Shown piece after piece: positions 51,314 through 59,325 of a DNA stretch of 64,000 nt. The position numbers and the translations under genes are program-made. Positions within the stretch are counted from its first letter, which is position 1. Every line of letters begins with the position of its first letter. The notes under the pieces are model-generated. The model searched no databases and was not told where the DNA came from. It worked only from the letters and a program-made list of their open reading frames with translations. The DNA is from a virus, in IMG/VR virus record IMGVR_UViG_3300020420_000721, positions 1 through 64,000 of that record. One strand, written 5' to 3'.

Positions 51314-51320
51314 TATTTAA
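51314..51320 (-). promoter_or_regulatory. Late-type box placed for a leaderless start (membrane protein)
   Basis: TTAAATA followed by CTTGT and ATG 51308, same 5-base spacing as three other genes. Part of a divergent promoter region with the plus-strand box 51353-51360. Confidence 0.5.
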
Positions 51321-51352
51321 GTAATCCACTCACTTATAAACAAACCAGTTAA

Positions 51353-51360
51353 TATAAATA
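51353..51360 (+). promoter_or_regulatory. T4-type late promoter box of gp14-gp15-Nudix
   Basis: Perfect TATAAATA on the plus strand; ATG 51383 follows with AAGGAAGGA between. Divergent from the minus-strand genes. Confidence 0.75.
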
Positions 51361-51382
51361 CACTATATAAAAGGAAGGATTC

Positions 51383-52447
51383 ATGCCAAGATTAAGTTTA
51401 TATAAACCATACAAAGGTAATGACTATAAGTTTCTTGATCGAAATATCAAAGAACAATTTGATATAGGTGGAACCGCTGTTCACGTTCACAAATATGCAG
51501 GACCTAAAGTTCAATCAGACAAGGGAGATCCTAGTGAACCAAATTATAGTGGTGGCACAGAAACAGATCCATTAGGTAACGAAAGTAATCCAAGTGGAAC
51601 AATCAATGAAACTAAGATTCAAGACTTATTATTTATGGAAAACCGAGATCGTAAATACGAACCAGATATTTACGAGTTAAGAGGTATATATAATGTAAGT
51701 GATAATGACTTTGACTTATCTCAATTTGGTCTTTTCTTAACAAATGATACTTTATTCATTACGTTCCATATCAACGATATGATAGATAAATTGGGACGTA
51801 AACTTATGCCAGGTGATGTTTTAGAATTACCCCATTTACGTGACGAATTACTATTAAGCCAAGACAGGAATGCTGTAAATAAATTTTATGTAGTACAGGA
51901 CGCCGCACGTGGAGCAGAAGGTTTTTCACAAACTTGGTTCCCTCATATTTGGAGAGTTAAGGTAGCACCACTAACAGATACACAAGAATACGCAGATATA
52001 CTTGGTACTGCTGATGATCCTAATTCATTAAAACAGGATCTATCATCATACAAAACTGAAATTAATATTTCAGATGCTATTGTTAAGAGTGCTGAAACAA
52101 ATGATCCAAAAGGTGAACCATTAAGAGATCACCTATTTAACGAACCAGAAAAAGTTGAAGAATATCAACATGGCGAAGCTATTCCGTCAGGAGATCAGTT
52201 TCCAGTACAACCAAATGAAGGTGACTACTTTATAAGAAATGATTTTGTTCCTAACAGAATGTTTGTTAGAAGAGGATCAAGATGGCATAGACTATATGAT
52301 AATATAGTTGAACAAACCTGGACTGATAAAACTTATAATGCTTCTGGATTTATTAATAATGAAAATACAGTTGTTGTTGATGATGTTGAAAAACCAGAAC
52401 GTCAAGCATTAAGTAAAGTAATTAAACCTAAGAGTGATTTTGAATAA
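51383..52447 (+). CDS. 14: Neck protein (gp14-like)
   Basis: A 354-residue protein corresponding to phage gp14 (T4: 256), which with gp13 forms the neck. The middle has LFMENRDRKYEPDIYELRG and FLTNDTLFITFHINDMIDKLG, and MPGDVLELPHLRDELLL. About residues 280-310 (GDYFIRNDFV...MFVRRGSRWHRL) hold one Y...G-S-x-W module as in the sheath. Ends in a 1-base overlap with gp15. Confidence 0.75.
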   Translation: MPRLSLYKPYKGNDYKFLDRNIKEQFDIGGTAVHVHKYAGPKVQSDKGDPSEPNYSGGTETDPLGNESNPSGTINETKIQDLLFMENRDRKYEPDIYELRGIYNVSDNDFDLSQFGLFLTNDTLFITFHINDMIDKLGRKLMPGDVLELPHLRDELLLSQDRNAVNKFYVVQDAARGAEGFSQTWFPHIWRVKVAPLTDTQEYADILGTADDPNSLKQDLSSYKTEINISDAIVKSAETNDPKGEPLRDHLFNEPEKVEEYQHGEAIPSGDQFPVQPNEGDYFIRNDFVPNRMFVRRGSRWHRLYDNIVEQTWTDKTYNASGFINNENTVVVDDVEKPERQALSKVIKPKSDFE

Positions 52448-53802
52448 TGGCTGAGATGCAATATTTTTATGATAAACAGGTACGTAGGTACATTCAACAA
52501 TTTATAAGATTGTTTAGTGGCTTTAGTGTACAAATGGGTGAAAGTGATGAAAAATTACCTGTCATGCAAAAAGTTCCTGTGCGTTATGGTGATATTAATA
52601 GAATGGCGGCACATATAACTCGTGAAAATTCTGAGAATATTGTAAATACTGTTCCATTTATTTCATGTTATATTAATACACTTAATCTAGCACCTGAACG
52701 TAGAACTTATCAACAAAGTGTTGATAGTGTACAAGTTTTTGAAAAGGCAACAGATGAGTCTACTGGAGAATATACAGATAATATAGGATCAACATATACT
52801 GTACAAAGACATAATCCAGTTCCTTATATGATGGAAATGAATGTAGATGTATGGACTTCTAATACAGATCAAAAACTTCAATTACTTGAACAGATATTAG
52901 TATTATTCAATCCAACATTAAATATTAGAACTAGTGATAATCCATTTGACTGGACTAGTTTAAGTTATGTTGAAATGACTAATATACTTTGGAGTAGTAG
53001 AAGTATTGGTTCAACAATCGATGATATTATTGATGTTGCAACAATGACTTTTCAGGTTCCAGTATTAATTACGCCACCAGCAAAACTTAAAAAACAAACT
53101 CTTATTCATACTATTATTGATAAGTTACATAATACAGATGATCCGAACTTAGATTTATTTAGAGAGAACGAACCATTTGAAGCTCAAACAAATTATGTTG
53201 TTATAGCATTTAAAGATAGAAGATTAGAATATATAAATGGTGTTGCTAGAATATTAAACAATGCAGGTAAACCATTAAATGATGATGGTACTTCTTTAAC
53301 CTGGGAACAAGTATTAAAACCTTATGGTCAATTACGTCCTGGAATTAGTCAAGTACGTTTAAGAAAAAGTAACGATATAGAAGATGCTTCAAATGATATT
53401 GTTGGTAAATTATCTTTTTCAACAAATGATAATGAACTAGCTGTTGATATTGATACTGATACATTACCAACAAATACTCTAAATCCTGTAGATGGAGTTT
53501 TAGATCCTACAAAAAATATTCCTGGTCAAGGAAATGTCCCTAGTCCTACTATGGGAAATCGTTATATTATTACTAAAGACTTAACTGACATTGCTATTTG
53601 GGGAGGATTAAAAGCCAAAGCAAATGATATTATAGAATATAATGGCAGTGATTGGGTAGTTAGTTTTGTAAGTAGTCAAGTATCATTACAACAATATGTT
53701 AAGAATATTAAGACTGATGATCAATTAGAATGGAATGGTTCTGATTGGTTTAATAGTTTTGAAGGTTTGTATAAACCTGGTTTTTGGCGTATATATCTAT
53801 AA
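52447..53802 (+). CDS. 15: Tail completion/sheath stabiliser (gp15-like)
   Basis: A 451-residue protein (T4: 272) starting with FYDKQVRRYIQQFIRLFSG, then VPVRYGDINRM and a beta core with PYMMEMNVDVWT, matching gp15, which caps the tail and joins the neck. The C-terminal ~85 residues are an addition with two modules (DIIEYNGSDWVVSF, LEWNGSDWFNSF), related to the sheath repeats. Confidence 0.8.
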   Translation: MAEMQYFYDKQVRRYIQQFIRLFSGFSVQMGESDEKLPVMQKVPVRYGDINRMAAHITRENSENIVNTVPFISCYINTLNLAPERRTYQQSVDSVQVFEKATDESTGEYTDNIGSTYTVQRHNPVPYMMEMNVDVWTSNTDQKLQLLEQILVLFNPTLNIRTSDNPFDWTSLSYVEMTNILWSSRSIGSTIDDIIDVATMTFQVPVLITPPAKLKKQTLIHTIIDKLHNTDDPNLDLFRENEPFEAQTNYVVIAFKDRRLEYINGVARILNNAGKPLNDDGTSLTWEQVLKPYGQLRPGISQVRLRKSNDIEDASNDIVGKLSFSTNDNELAVDIDTDTLPTNTLNPVDGVLDPTKNIPGQGNVPSPTMGNRYIITKDLTDIAIWGGLKAKANDIIEYNGSDWVVSFVSSQVSLQQYVKNIKTDDQLEWNGSDWFNSFEGLYKPGFWRIYL

Positions 53803-53820
53803 TAATTAAGAACAATAACA

Positions 53821-54270
53821 ATGGATAAAAGAGTTATAAAAGCCAGTGGCTGTCTTGTACTAGCAACCGATACTGGAAGAATATTAATGCAACAACGGGG
53901 TGTAGAAGCAAATCATCCTCGTACCTGGTGTTTCTTTGGTGGTAAAAGTTATAAAGGTGAAAGACCAATCCAAACATTAAAAAGAGAATTAGAAGAAGAA
54001 ATAGGAATGATTCCAGATATGGAAAAAATTATTCCTGTTCATCAGTATACTAGTGGTGATAAAAAGTTTGTCTATAATACTTTTGTTGTATTGGTACAAG
54101 AAGAATTCTTGCCTGTTCTTAATAATGAGAGTGATGGATATGCCTGGATAAAAGTAAATAACTGGCCTCGCCCTCTTCATCCAGGAGTTAAAAACCAGTT
54201 ATTCAATAAAGAGTTTATAAAAAAGGTACAAACTGTTATAGAAAGTAATGTTAGTGGTATACTAAATTAA
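53821..54270 (+). CDS. Nudix hydrolase
   Basis: A 149-residue protein with a full Nudix box: G41, E47, R55-E56-L57, E59-E60 and G62. These enzymes clear modified nucleotides or metabolise NDP-sugars or NAD-like molecules. Nothing shows the substrate. Third plus-strand gene after gp15, 18 bases downstream. It converges with the glycosyltransferase-like gene, overlapping by 4 bases. Confidence 0.92.
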   Translation: MDKRVIKASGCLVLATDTGRILMQQRGVEANHPRTWCFFGGKSYKGERPIQTLKRELEEEIGMIPDMEKIIPVHQYTSGDKKFVYNTFVVLVQEEFLPVLNNESDGYAWIKVNNWPRPLHPGVKNQLFNKEFIKKVQTVIESNVSGILN

Positions 54271-55364
54271 TCAGTTCTTACTTTCTTTTTCATAGACTCA
54301 ACGAATTGCGTTCTCAGCCATTCGTAATCATTAATCTTGTTTAGTTCTTCAACATTATCCTTATTAGCTTCACCAAAAGCTCTACCCTCTAATGCACCTT
54401 TAATACAATATCTACCAAAACGTCCGCCATTGTCAACTGTACACCATGTGTCAAGACGTTCTGTTGTATCTTTACTAGGAGCATTTGGATTAATCTTTGA
54501 TGCTAATTTAGCACATTCACGGAAAGCACTTCTCCATGTTCTATAAGGATCTTTATTAAATGCAGTTGTATTAGATACTTCTTTAACAGGTTGGTAAAAA
54601 GATACTCCTGTTGTATAGTCTGGAAGTTCATGACCTAAATCAACTAGTTGTTGTCTTGGAAATAATTTTACTGCACCATATCCATAAACAAGATCATTAA
54701 TAGGATTTCTTGCCTGCCATACATAAGTTGTATTAGCTCTTTTATTCATCGGTGGTATGTAGTCAAATTTAAAATCATCTGCAATAAGAGCATCAGCATC
54801 AACAATATAAACCATTTCTGATTTAGATTTAATACCTGCTTCTCTGTGTGCATTTCCTATACCCTGAACATTTTTAATATGTTGGATATCTGGAAAACGT
54901 TGTTTAAGTTTTATAAAATTTTGGTCTGCTTCTTCTTCATGGAATGAAATCATAAAGATATCAAAGTCTGCTTCATGATAACTTCCGATAATATTACTAC
55001 TGATGATGCCTAAGTTTGCACCGTTTGTTGGTACAAGTTTAATATCTCCGTAGTCTACTGGTCGACGAGTACGTCTTACTACTCTTGGGAATTCATGTAT
55101 AACTGCACGTTCAAGGTCATTTGGTCTATAGTGCCACGGAAAGTCATCTCTTGGAGTTGCTTTTTCATCTACAACCCAAGCCATATCACTTTCACCTCTA
55201 TGTCTCCATGCAAGTTGAAGAGCATCTTCTTCTGTTTTTGTACGAGGTGCGGTAACAACCGGATATGAACCAAAAATATGTTTCTTTAATCTGTCCCAAG
55301 GTGTAACAACGTTTTGTCCTGTGTACTCAAAAAGTTGAGTATGTTTCATGTTAAGTTTCTTCAT
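54267..55364 (-). CDS. GT-A glycosyltransferase-like protein 1
   Basis: A 365-residue protein with a GT-A type core: FDIFMISFHEEEADQNF and IVDADALIADDF with the D-x-D pair near 188-192. N-terminal and C-terminal additions are of unknown function. Start at ATG 55364 (MKKLNMKH) is preceded by GGTG; a GTG three codons earlier is an alternative. The sugar and acceptor are unknown. It pairs with the next gene, overlapping by 14 bases. Confidence 0.75.
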   Translation of the reverse strand: MKKLNMKHTQLFEYTGQNVVTPWDRLKKHIFGSYPVVTAPRTKTEEDALQLAWRHRGESDMAWVVDEKATPRDDFPWHYRPNDLERAVIHEFPRVVRRTRRPVDYGDIKLVPTNGANLGIISSNIIGSYHEADFDIFMISFHEEEADQNFIKLKQRFPDIQHIKNVQGIGNAHREAGIKSKSEMVYIVDADALIADDFKFDYIPPMNKRANTTYVWQARNPINDLVYGYGAVKLFPRQQLVDLGHELPDYTTGVSFYQPVKEVSNTTAFNKDPYRTWRSAFRECAKLASKINPNAPSKDTTERLDTWCTVDNGGRFGRYCIKGALEGRAFGEANKDNVEELNKINDYEWLRTQFVESMKKKVRTD

Positions 55365-56010
55365 TGCAATCACCTTGTATTGTGTAAGCTCTAGTTCCTA
55401 CATGAGCAACCTGCTTACTTATATCTTGTTCAAGCCAGATATCAAATCCAGCTTCTCGGGCTTTAAAACAGAAATATATATCCTCGCCCATTAATGAAGT
55501 ATAATCATCTAACCATTTTACACTAAAGAATGGTTTTTCTAGTTTTTCAAATACTTCTCTTTTTACTAGCATGGCTCCCATGCCAACTGCTTCTACCATT
55601 TCTAAACCAGTACCATCATAAACACGTTTATCTAAATTATAAACATCTTTAAATGCAACCGGTTTATGTGGTGGCACTCTTGTACTATAGTTACAAGCAA
55701 TAATGTCTTTCTTGTGTGATAAAAGTGCCTGTAATAAGTTACTAGGAAATCTCATATCACTATCTATCCAAAGTATGTGTGTAAAATCTGTTTCAGCTAA
55801 TGCATCAACGGCTAGTTGTTGTCTTTGCATTGCTACTTCACTTCCTTGTAACATTCTTAATTCAATATGTTGACCATCTTGTCCACATTTTTTCATTAAG
55901 TTTGCAATAGAAAATGTATAAGCAGAAGTTACATAGTCCCTTACTGGAGTTGCTATTATAACCTTTGTGTTAAGTACTTTTTCATAATGAAACTTTGGTA
56001 CTGTTACCAT
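55351..56010 (-). CDS. GT-A glycosyltransferase-like protein 2
   Basis: A 219-residue protein of GT-A fold with WIDSDMRFP (D83-S-D85) as the metal/nucleotide-sugar motif and GEDIYFCFKAREAG near the C-terminus, similar to the family 2 GED/catalytic acid. It may glycosylate virion or host envelope components with protein 1. Confidence 0.8.
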   Translation of the reverse strand: MVTVPKFHYEKVLNTKVIIATPVRDYVTSAYTFSIANLMKKCGQDGQHIELRMLQGSEVAMQRQQLAVDALAETDFTHILWIDSDMRFPSNLLQALLSHKKDIIACNYSTRVPPHKPVAFKDVYNLDKRVYDGTGLEMVEAVGMGAMLVKREVFEKLEKPFFSVKWLDDYTSLMGEDIYFCFKAREAGFDIWLEQDISKQVAHVGTRAYTIQGDCNEET

Positions 56011-56018
56011 TACTTACC

Positions 56019-56450
56019 TTACTTTGCAAGTTCATCTGGTACTAGATCACTTCCAAGTTCTGCTTCAATTTCTTTAACAGATGTATTTAATGATTTTGCC
56101 AAAGTAGTTGCTGACTTAACTGTTGATGCAAATGCTTCATCAGAAAGTGCAACCATATAATTCATATGTTCTGGCTGTACTTTACCAAGTGTCAAAATAT
56201 CAATAGCGGCTAGTTTTGCTAAACGCTCTACCCAATATTGTTCTTCTTCTGATTCAATTGATTTTAGTAGATCTTCTACATTGTGTTCTTTTGAGAACTC
56301 CTCATATACTTCTTCGAGTACTGGGAGGTCTGGATGATTTTGCTCACGTGCTTGGTTTAAGTCAGCTATCAAAGCCTGTGCTTTACGAGCTGGCGTTGGA
56401 TGAGCACCAAGGACGAAAGTTTTAATTTCGAATTTAGTACGAATACTCAT
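56019..56450 (-). CDS. Conserved phage protein, function unknown
   Basis: A 143-residue helical, acidic protein with pattern KFEIKTFVLGAHPTPARKAQALIADLNQ. No motif. First gene of a unit with the glycosyltransferases, behind a combined early and late promoter. GGAG precedes the ATG. Confidence 0.65.
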   Translation of the reverse strand: MSIRTKFEIKTFVLGAHPTPARKAQALIADLNQAREQNHPDLPVLEEVYEEFSKEHNVEDLLKSIESEEEQYWVERLAKLAAIDILTLGKVQPEHMNYMVALSDEAFASTVKSATTLAKSLNTSVKEIEAELGSDLVPDELAK

Positions 56451-56504
56451 TGTTTTCTCCTATTAATTTCTGGCTGAGTTTACAGTTTATATTAGATATA
56501 ATCA

Positions 56505-56538
56505 TATTTATTATATGTAAATTGTAGGAGGTTGTCAA
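56505..56538 (-). promoter_or_regulatory. Combined early (TTGACA/TATAAT) and late (ATAAATA) promoter
   Basis: Minus strand TTGACA (56533-56538), a 17-bp spacer, TATAAT (56510-56515), and ATAAATA (56505-56511) overlapping the -10 box. The -35 box is part of the hairpin 56527-56559. Confidence 0.7.
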
Positions 56539-56559
56539 TATATTTATTGACAAACCCCC
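56527..56559 (-). terminator. Hairpin with an embedded -35 box
   Basis: Long stem GGGGG..TGTCAATA / TATTGACA..CCTCC on the minus strand, after the 85-residue gene (stop 56572). No good T-run. The TTGACA of the next promoter is in its 3' arm. Confidence 0.5.
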
Positions 56560-56571
56560 TAATAATTCTAT

Positions 56572-56829
56572 TTAGTAGTTTGATGAGCCTGGTTCATCTA
56601 GTGACGGATCTACGCCTGAAGATGTACCCCATTTATTCTGGTTTTGCCAGCCACCAAATGTAGCTGAAACTTTAATGTTAGTCAGTACTTGCGGACTAAT
56701 GAAAGCACCAAGTGTATATAGTGAAATTTGACCACTTAACCCAAAATAATTACGGATAGAACTCATTGACAACATACTACCTGTTGCTGGTAGCGATGTT
56801 CCTGTGTAATCTTGTGTTGTTGTTGACAT
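56572..56829 (-). CDS. Small fibre-region protein, function unknown
   Basis: 85 residues from ATG 56829 (MSTTTQDYTG), with GGAG 8 bases upstream; a start 10 codons earlier has no site. Ser/Thr/Gly-rich with a hydrophobic middle (SIRNYFGLSGQISLYTLGAF). A small virion protein is likely, from the position beside the fibres and a late promoter at 56897-56904. Confidence 0.65.
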   Translation of the reverse strand: MSTTTQDYTGTSLPATGSMLSMSSIRNYFGLSGQISLYTLGAFISPQVLTNIKVSATFGGWQNQNKWGTSSGVDPSLDEPGSSNY

Positions 56830-56896
56830 TAGGCTTTCTCCTATAGGATTTTTTTGCAAAAATTAGAGCTATATCTTCACGATTTTGCTCACAATG

Positions 56897-56904
56897 TATT
56901 TATA
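56897..56904 (-). promoter_or_regulatory. T4-type late promoter box (TATAAATA)
   Basis: Perfect TATAAATA upstream of the 85-residue gene. A further CTAAATA (56960-56966) lies in the same gap. Confidence 0.65.
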
Positions 56905-56977
56905 CATTTATAAAATATAAAACCACATTGTTAACTTAAAAATACTATAATTTGTACGATATTTAGCTCAAAAGAAT

Positions 56978-57007
56978 GGAGGGTGAGCACCAAGCAGTTC
57001 ACCCTCC
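56978..57007. terminator. Hairpin after the S74 fibre gene
   Basis: Nine-bp stem GGAGGGTGA/TCACCCTCC with a 12-base loop. On the minus strand only ATTCTTTT follows; on the plus strand TAATATTTTT. Probably bidirectional, moderate strength. Confidence 0.6.
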
Positions 57008-57063
57008 TAATATTTTTAACCCTTATTTGATCAATACCTGGCCGTATAAATCCAAGGTCCTAA

Positions 57064-59157
57064 TTATTTCTTAGCTTTTAGCTCAGCTACCTGTGCAGAC
57101 AGCTCTTTTACAGCTTCAATTAGAAGACCTGTAATGTTACCATATGCTACTGATTTTAAACCATGTGCGTCAGTTTTCACAGCTTCAGGAAGTACTGCTT
57201 CAAGTTCTTGAGCAACAACACCAGTTGATGTTGAACCGTCGTTAATTCTATCAAATGTGATACCACGGATTGATTCAACTTTACCTAGTGCGCCATCAAT
57301 AGTTTTGATGTTTGTTTTTAAGCTCTCGTCTGAGTATGCTGTAACATCACCTGTTGCATATACAGAACCGAATGTTACATCTGAAGTAGTTGTAACGTTT
57401 TGGTTCATTGCATCTGCGTATGCGTTATCAGTAAATCTACCGTCTAAGTCAACTGTAAGATCGCCTGATGTACGTGTGAATGTAACTACACCTGTACCTG
57501 TATTAAATGATACACCTGTAATATCACGATTGTCTGAGTGTGATGTTGCCGCTGTTTGAGCCGCATTCGCTTTTGTAGTTGCGTCTGCTGATGCTGTTGA
57601 AATTGCATCTGCTTCTGCCGCATCTGCTTTAGTTGTTGCGTCAACTGATGCAGTTGAGATTGCTTCTGCTTTCGCTGTTGCAATATTGTTAACTACTGTT
57701 GCTGAGAAGTTTGCATCATCGCCCATTGCCGCCGCTAGTTCATTTAGAGTATCTAGTGCGCCTGGAGCAGATGCAATTAAGTCTGCAATTTTTCCGTCAA
57801 CGTATGATTGCGAAGCCATATCTGAACCACCTACTGACATACCTGTACCTGATGCTGAAATGTCTACACCACCTAGGTCAATTGTTGAACCTTTTAGGAA
57901 TAGTTTGTTCCAACGTTTATCAGCTGAACCTAAGTTATAAGTTTCAGTTGCTGAAGGAAGAATGTCTGCATCAACATAACCAAGTTTAGTGTCTACTCTA
58001 TCATTTGTAAAGTATAGGTTAGTTGTACCTTCTGCTACGTCATCAGTTGTAAGAGCATTAATTACTGCTGTAATTGCTGTCTCACGAGCATTTGTGTATG
58101 TCTCTGCTGTTGAAACTGCGTCTGCTTCTGCTGTATCTGCGTATGTTTGATAAGCTGAAGTAATTGCTGTCTCACGTGTGTTTGTGTACGCTTGAGCTGT
58201 AGCCGTTGCGTTTGCTTCTGCGTTGTTAGCTTTAGCAGTTGCGTCTGCTGAAGCTGTAGATATTGCGTTTGTAATTGCTGTAGAATTTGCCGCAATGTCA
58301 GTTGCATTGTTAGCTGTTGTAGTTTGTAACACGCCGATTGCCGCTGTGTTAGTTGCAATGTTTGTATTTGCTGTAGTGATATCACTGTCGTTGCCAGCGA
58401 TTTCAGTTTTCAGTTCGTTAATTGCGCCTGTTACATTCTGTGAAGTTGTATTAAGTGTCGCTGTACCCATAGTAAGTTCTAGGGCATCAATGTCACTTTC
58501 AACACCTGTTAGCTGTGATGAAACATCGATTCCTGCTATCTGAGCATCTACATAAGCAATAGAAGCCTTAGCCGCTAATGCTGTTGTGATAGTTGAAGCA
58601 TAGTTAGCGTCGTCACCTAAAGCCGCCGCCAACTCATTTAGAGTGTCGAGTGCCGCTGGTGCTCCGTTAATTACGTCATCAAACTTATCATCTACGTATG
58701 TTTTGTTGGCGGCGTCTGTGCCGTCAACTGGTGTTGTAACGTTAATAATTCTATTCGAATCCATGTCAATTTTATCACCAAATTTAACAGCTGAACCAGC
58801 TGAGTCAGTGATTGCTGATCCTGTTTGGATCTGCATTGTTGACATTATTTGAATGTTACCGGTACCTGCAGGTAGTAGTTCAATAGAACCAACACCTGTT
58901 GTTTTGAAACGTAGATCTTGGTCTGCGTCAGTTCCTAGTGTAATAGTATCGCTATCATCTTCGATAACTTTTTTACCATTAACATATAAAGAACCTGGAC
59001 CTACGTACACGTCTTTCCATTGCTTCGTCGGCGAACCTAAGTCATATGTGATGTCCGCTGAAGGAAGAATGTGACCTGTCATCTCAAGATTACCAGTGAT
59101 AAGCGAATCATCATTTACGCTAAATCCACCGTCGATAATAAATCTTTTTTGTGCCAT
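57064..59157 (-). CDS. Tail fibre with C-terminal S74 chaperone domain
   Basis: A 697-residue fibre. N-terminal MAQKRFIIDGGFSVNDDSLITG, then Ala/Thr/Asn/Asp-rich coiled regions, with two copies of a module ALDTLNELAAAxGDDAN (near 165 and 460). The end carries the S74 intramolecular chaperone: SDESLKTNIKTIDGALGKVESI, whose Ser-Lys likely act in self-cleavage, then GVVAQELEAVLPEAV. Trimeric receptor-binding or fibre protein. Late box upstream. Confidence 0.88.
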   Translation of the reverse strand: MAQKRFIIDGGFSVNDDSLITGNLEMTGHILPSADITYDLGSPTKQWKDVYVGPGSLYVNGKKVIEDDSDTITLGTDADQDLRFKTTGVGSIELLPAGTGNIQIMSTMQIQTGSAITDSAGSAVKFGDKIDMDSNRIINVTTPVDGTDAANKTYVDDKFDDVINGAPAALDTLNELAAALGDDANYASTITTALAAKASIAYVDAQIAGIDVSSQLTGVESDIDALELTMGTATLNTTSQNVTGAINELKTEIAGNDSDITTANTNIATNTAAIGVLQTTTANNATDIAANSTAITNAISTASADATAKANNAEANATATAQAYTNTRETAITSAYQTYADTAEADAVSTAETYTNARETAITAVINALTTDDVAEGTTNLYFTNDRVDTKLGYVDADILPSATETYNLGSADKRWNKLFLKGSTIDLGGVDISASGTGMSVGGSDMASQSYVDGKIADLIASAPGALDTLNELAAAMGDDANFSATVVNNIATAKAEAISTASVDATTKADAAEADAISTASADATTKANAAQTAATSHSDNRDITGVSFNTGTGVVTFTRTSGDLTVDLDGRFTDNAYADAMNQNVTTTSDVTFGSVYATGDVTAYSDESLKTNIKTIDGALGKVESIRGITFDRINDGSTSTGVVAQELEAVLPEAVKTDAHGLKSVAYGNITGLLIEAVKELSAQVAELKAKK

Positions 59158-59207
59158 TTTTCGATTCCTTTATTTGATCAAATAAAAGCGTTGCTCATGC
59201 AACGTAG

Positions 59208-59214
59208 TATTTAG
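59208..59214 (-). promoter_or_regulatory. T4-type late promoter box of the S74 fibre gene
   Basis: CTAAATA on the minus strand, 50 bases upstream of ATG 59157. Confidence 0.5.
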
Positions 59215-59278
59215 TTGCTAATTCTTCGTATTAAGTACTTTGCTAATATAATTGGTGTTTTCAAAGTACTTTTTAGCC

Positions 59279-59307
59279 AAAAAAAAGGGCGGTGTTTCCA
59301 CCGCCCC
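59279..59307 (-). terminator. Strong terminator of the long fibre gene
   Basis: Eight-bp GC-rich stem GGGCGGTG/CACCGCCC, 4-base loop and an uninterrupted T-run on the minus strand, 19 bases after the stop at 59326. Confidence 0.95.
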
Positions 59308-59325
59308 AAAGTTTTAGTCTACTTA

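Noticed and set aside
57486-57683. Gln-rich minus-strand frame
   Set aside because: Out-of-frame shadow of the Ala/Thr-rich S74 fibre gene; same for 58062-58385 and the plus-strand frames over both fibres.
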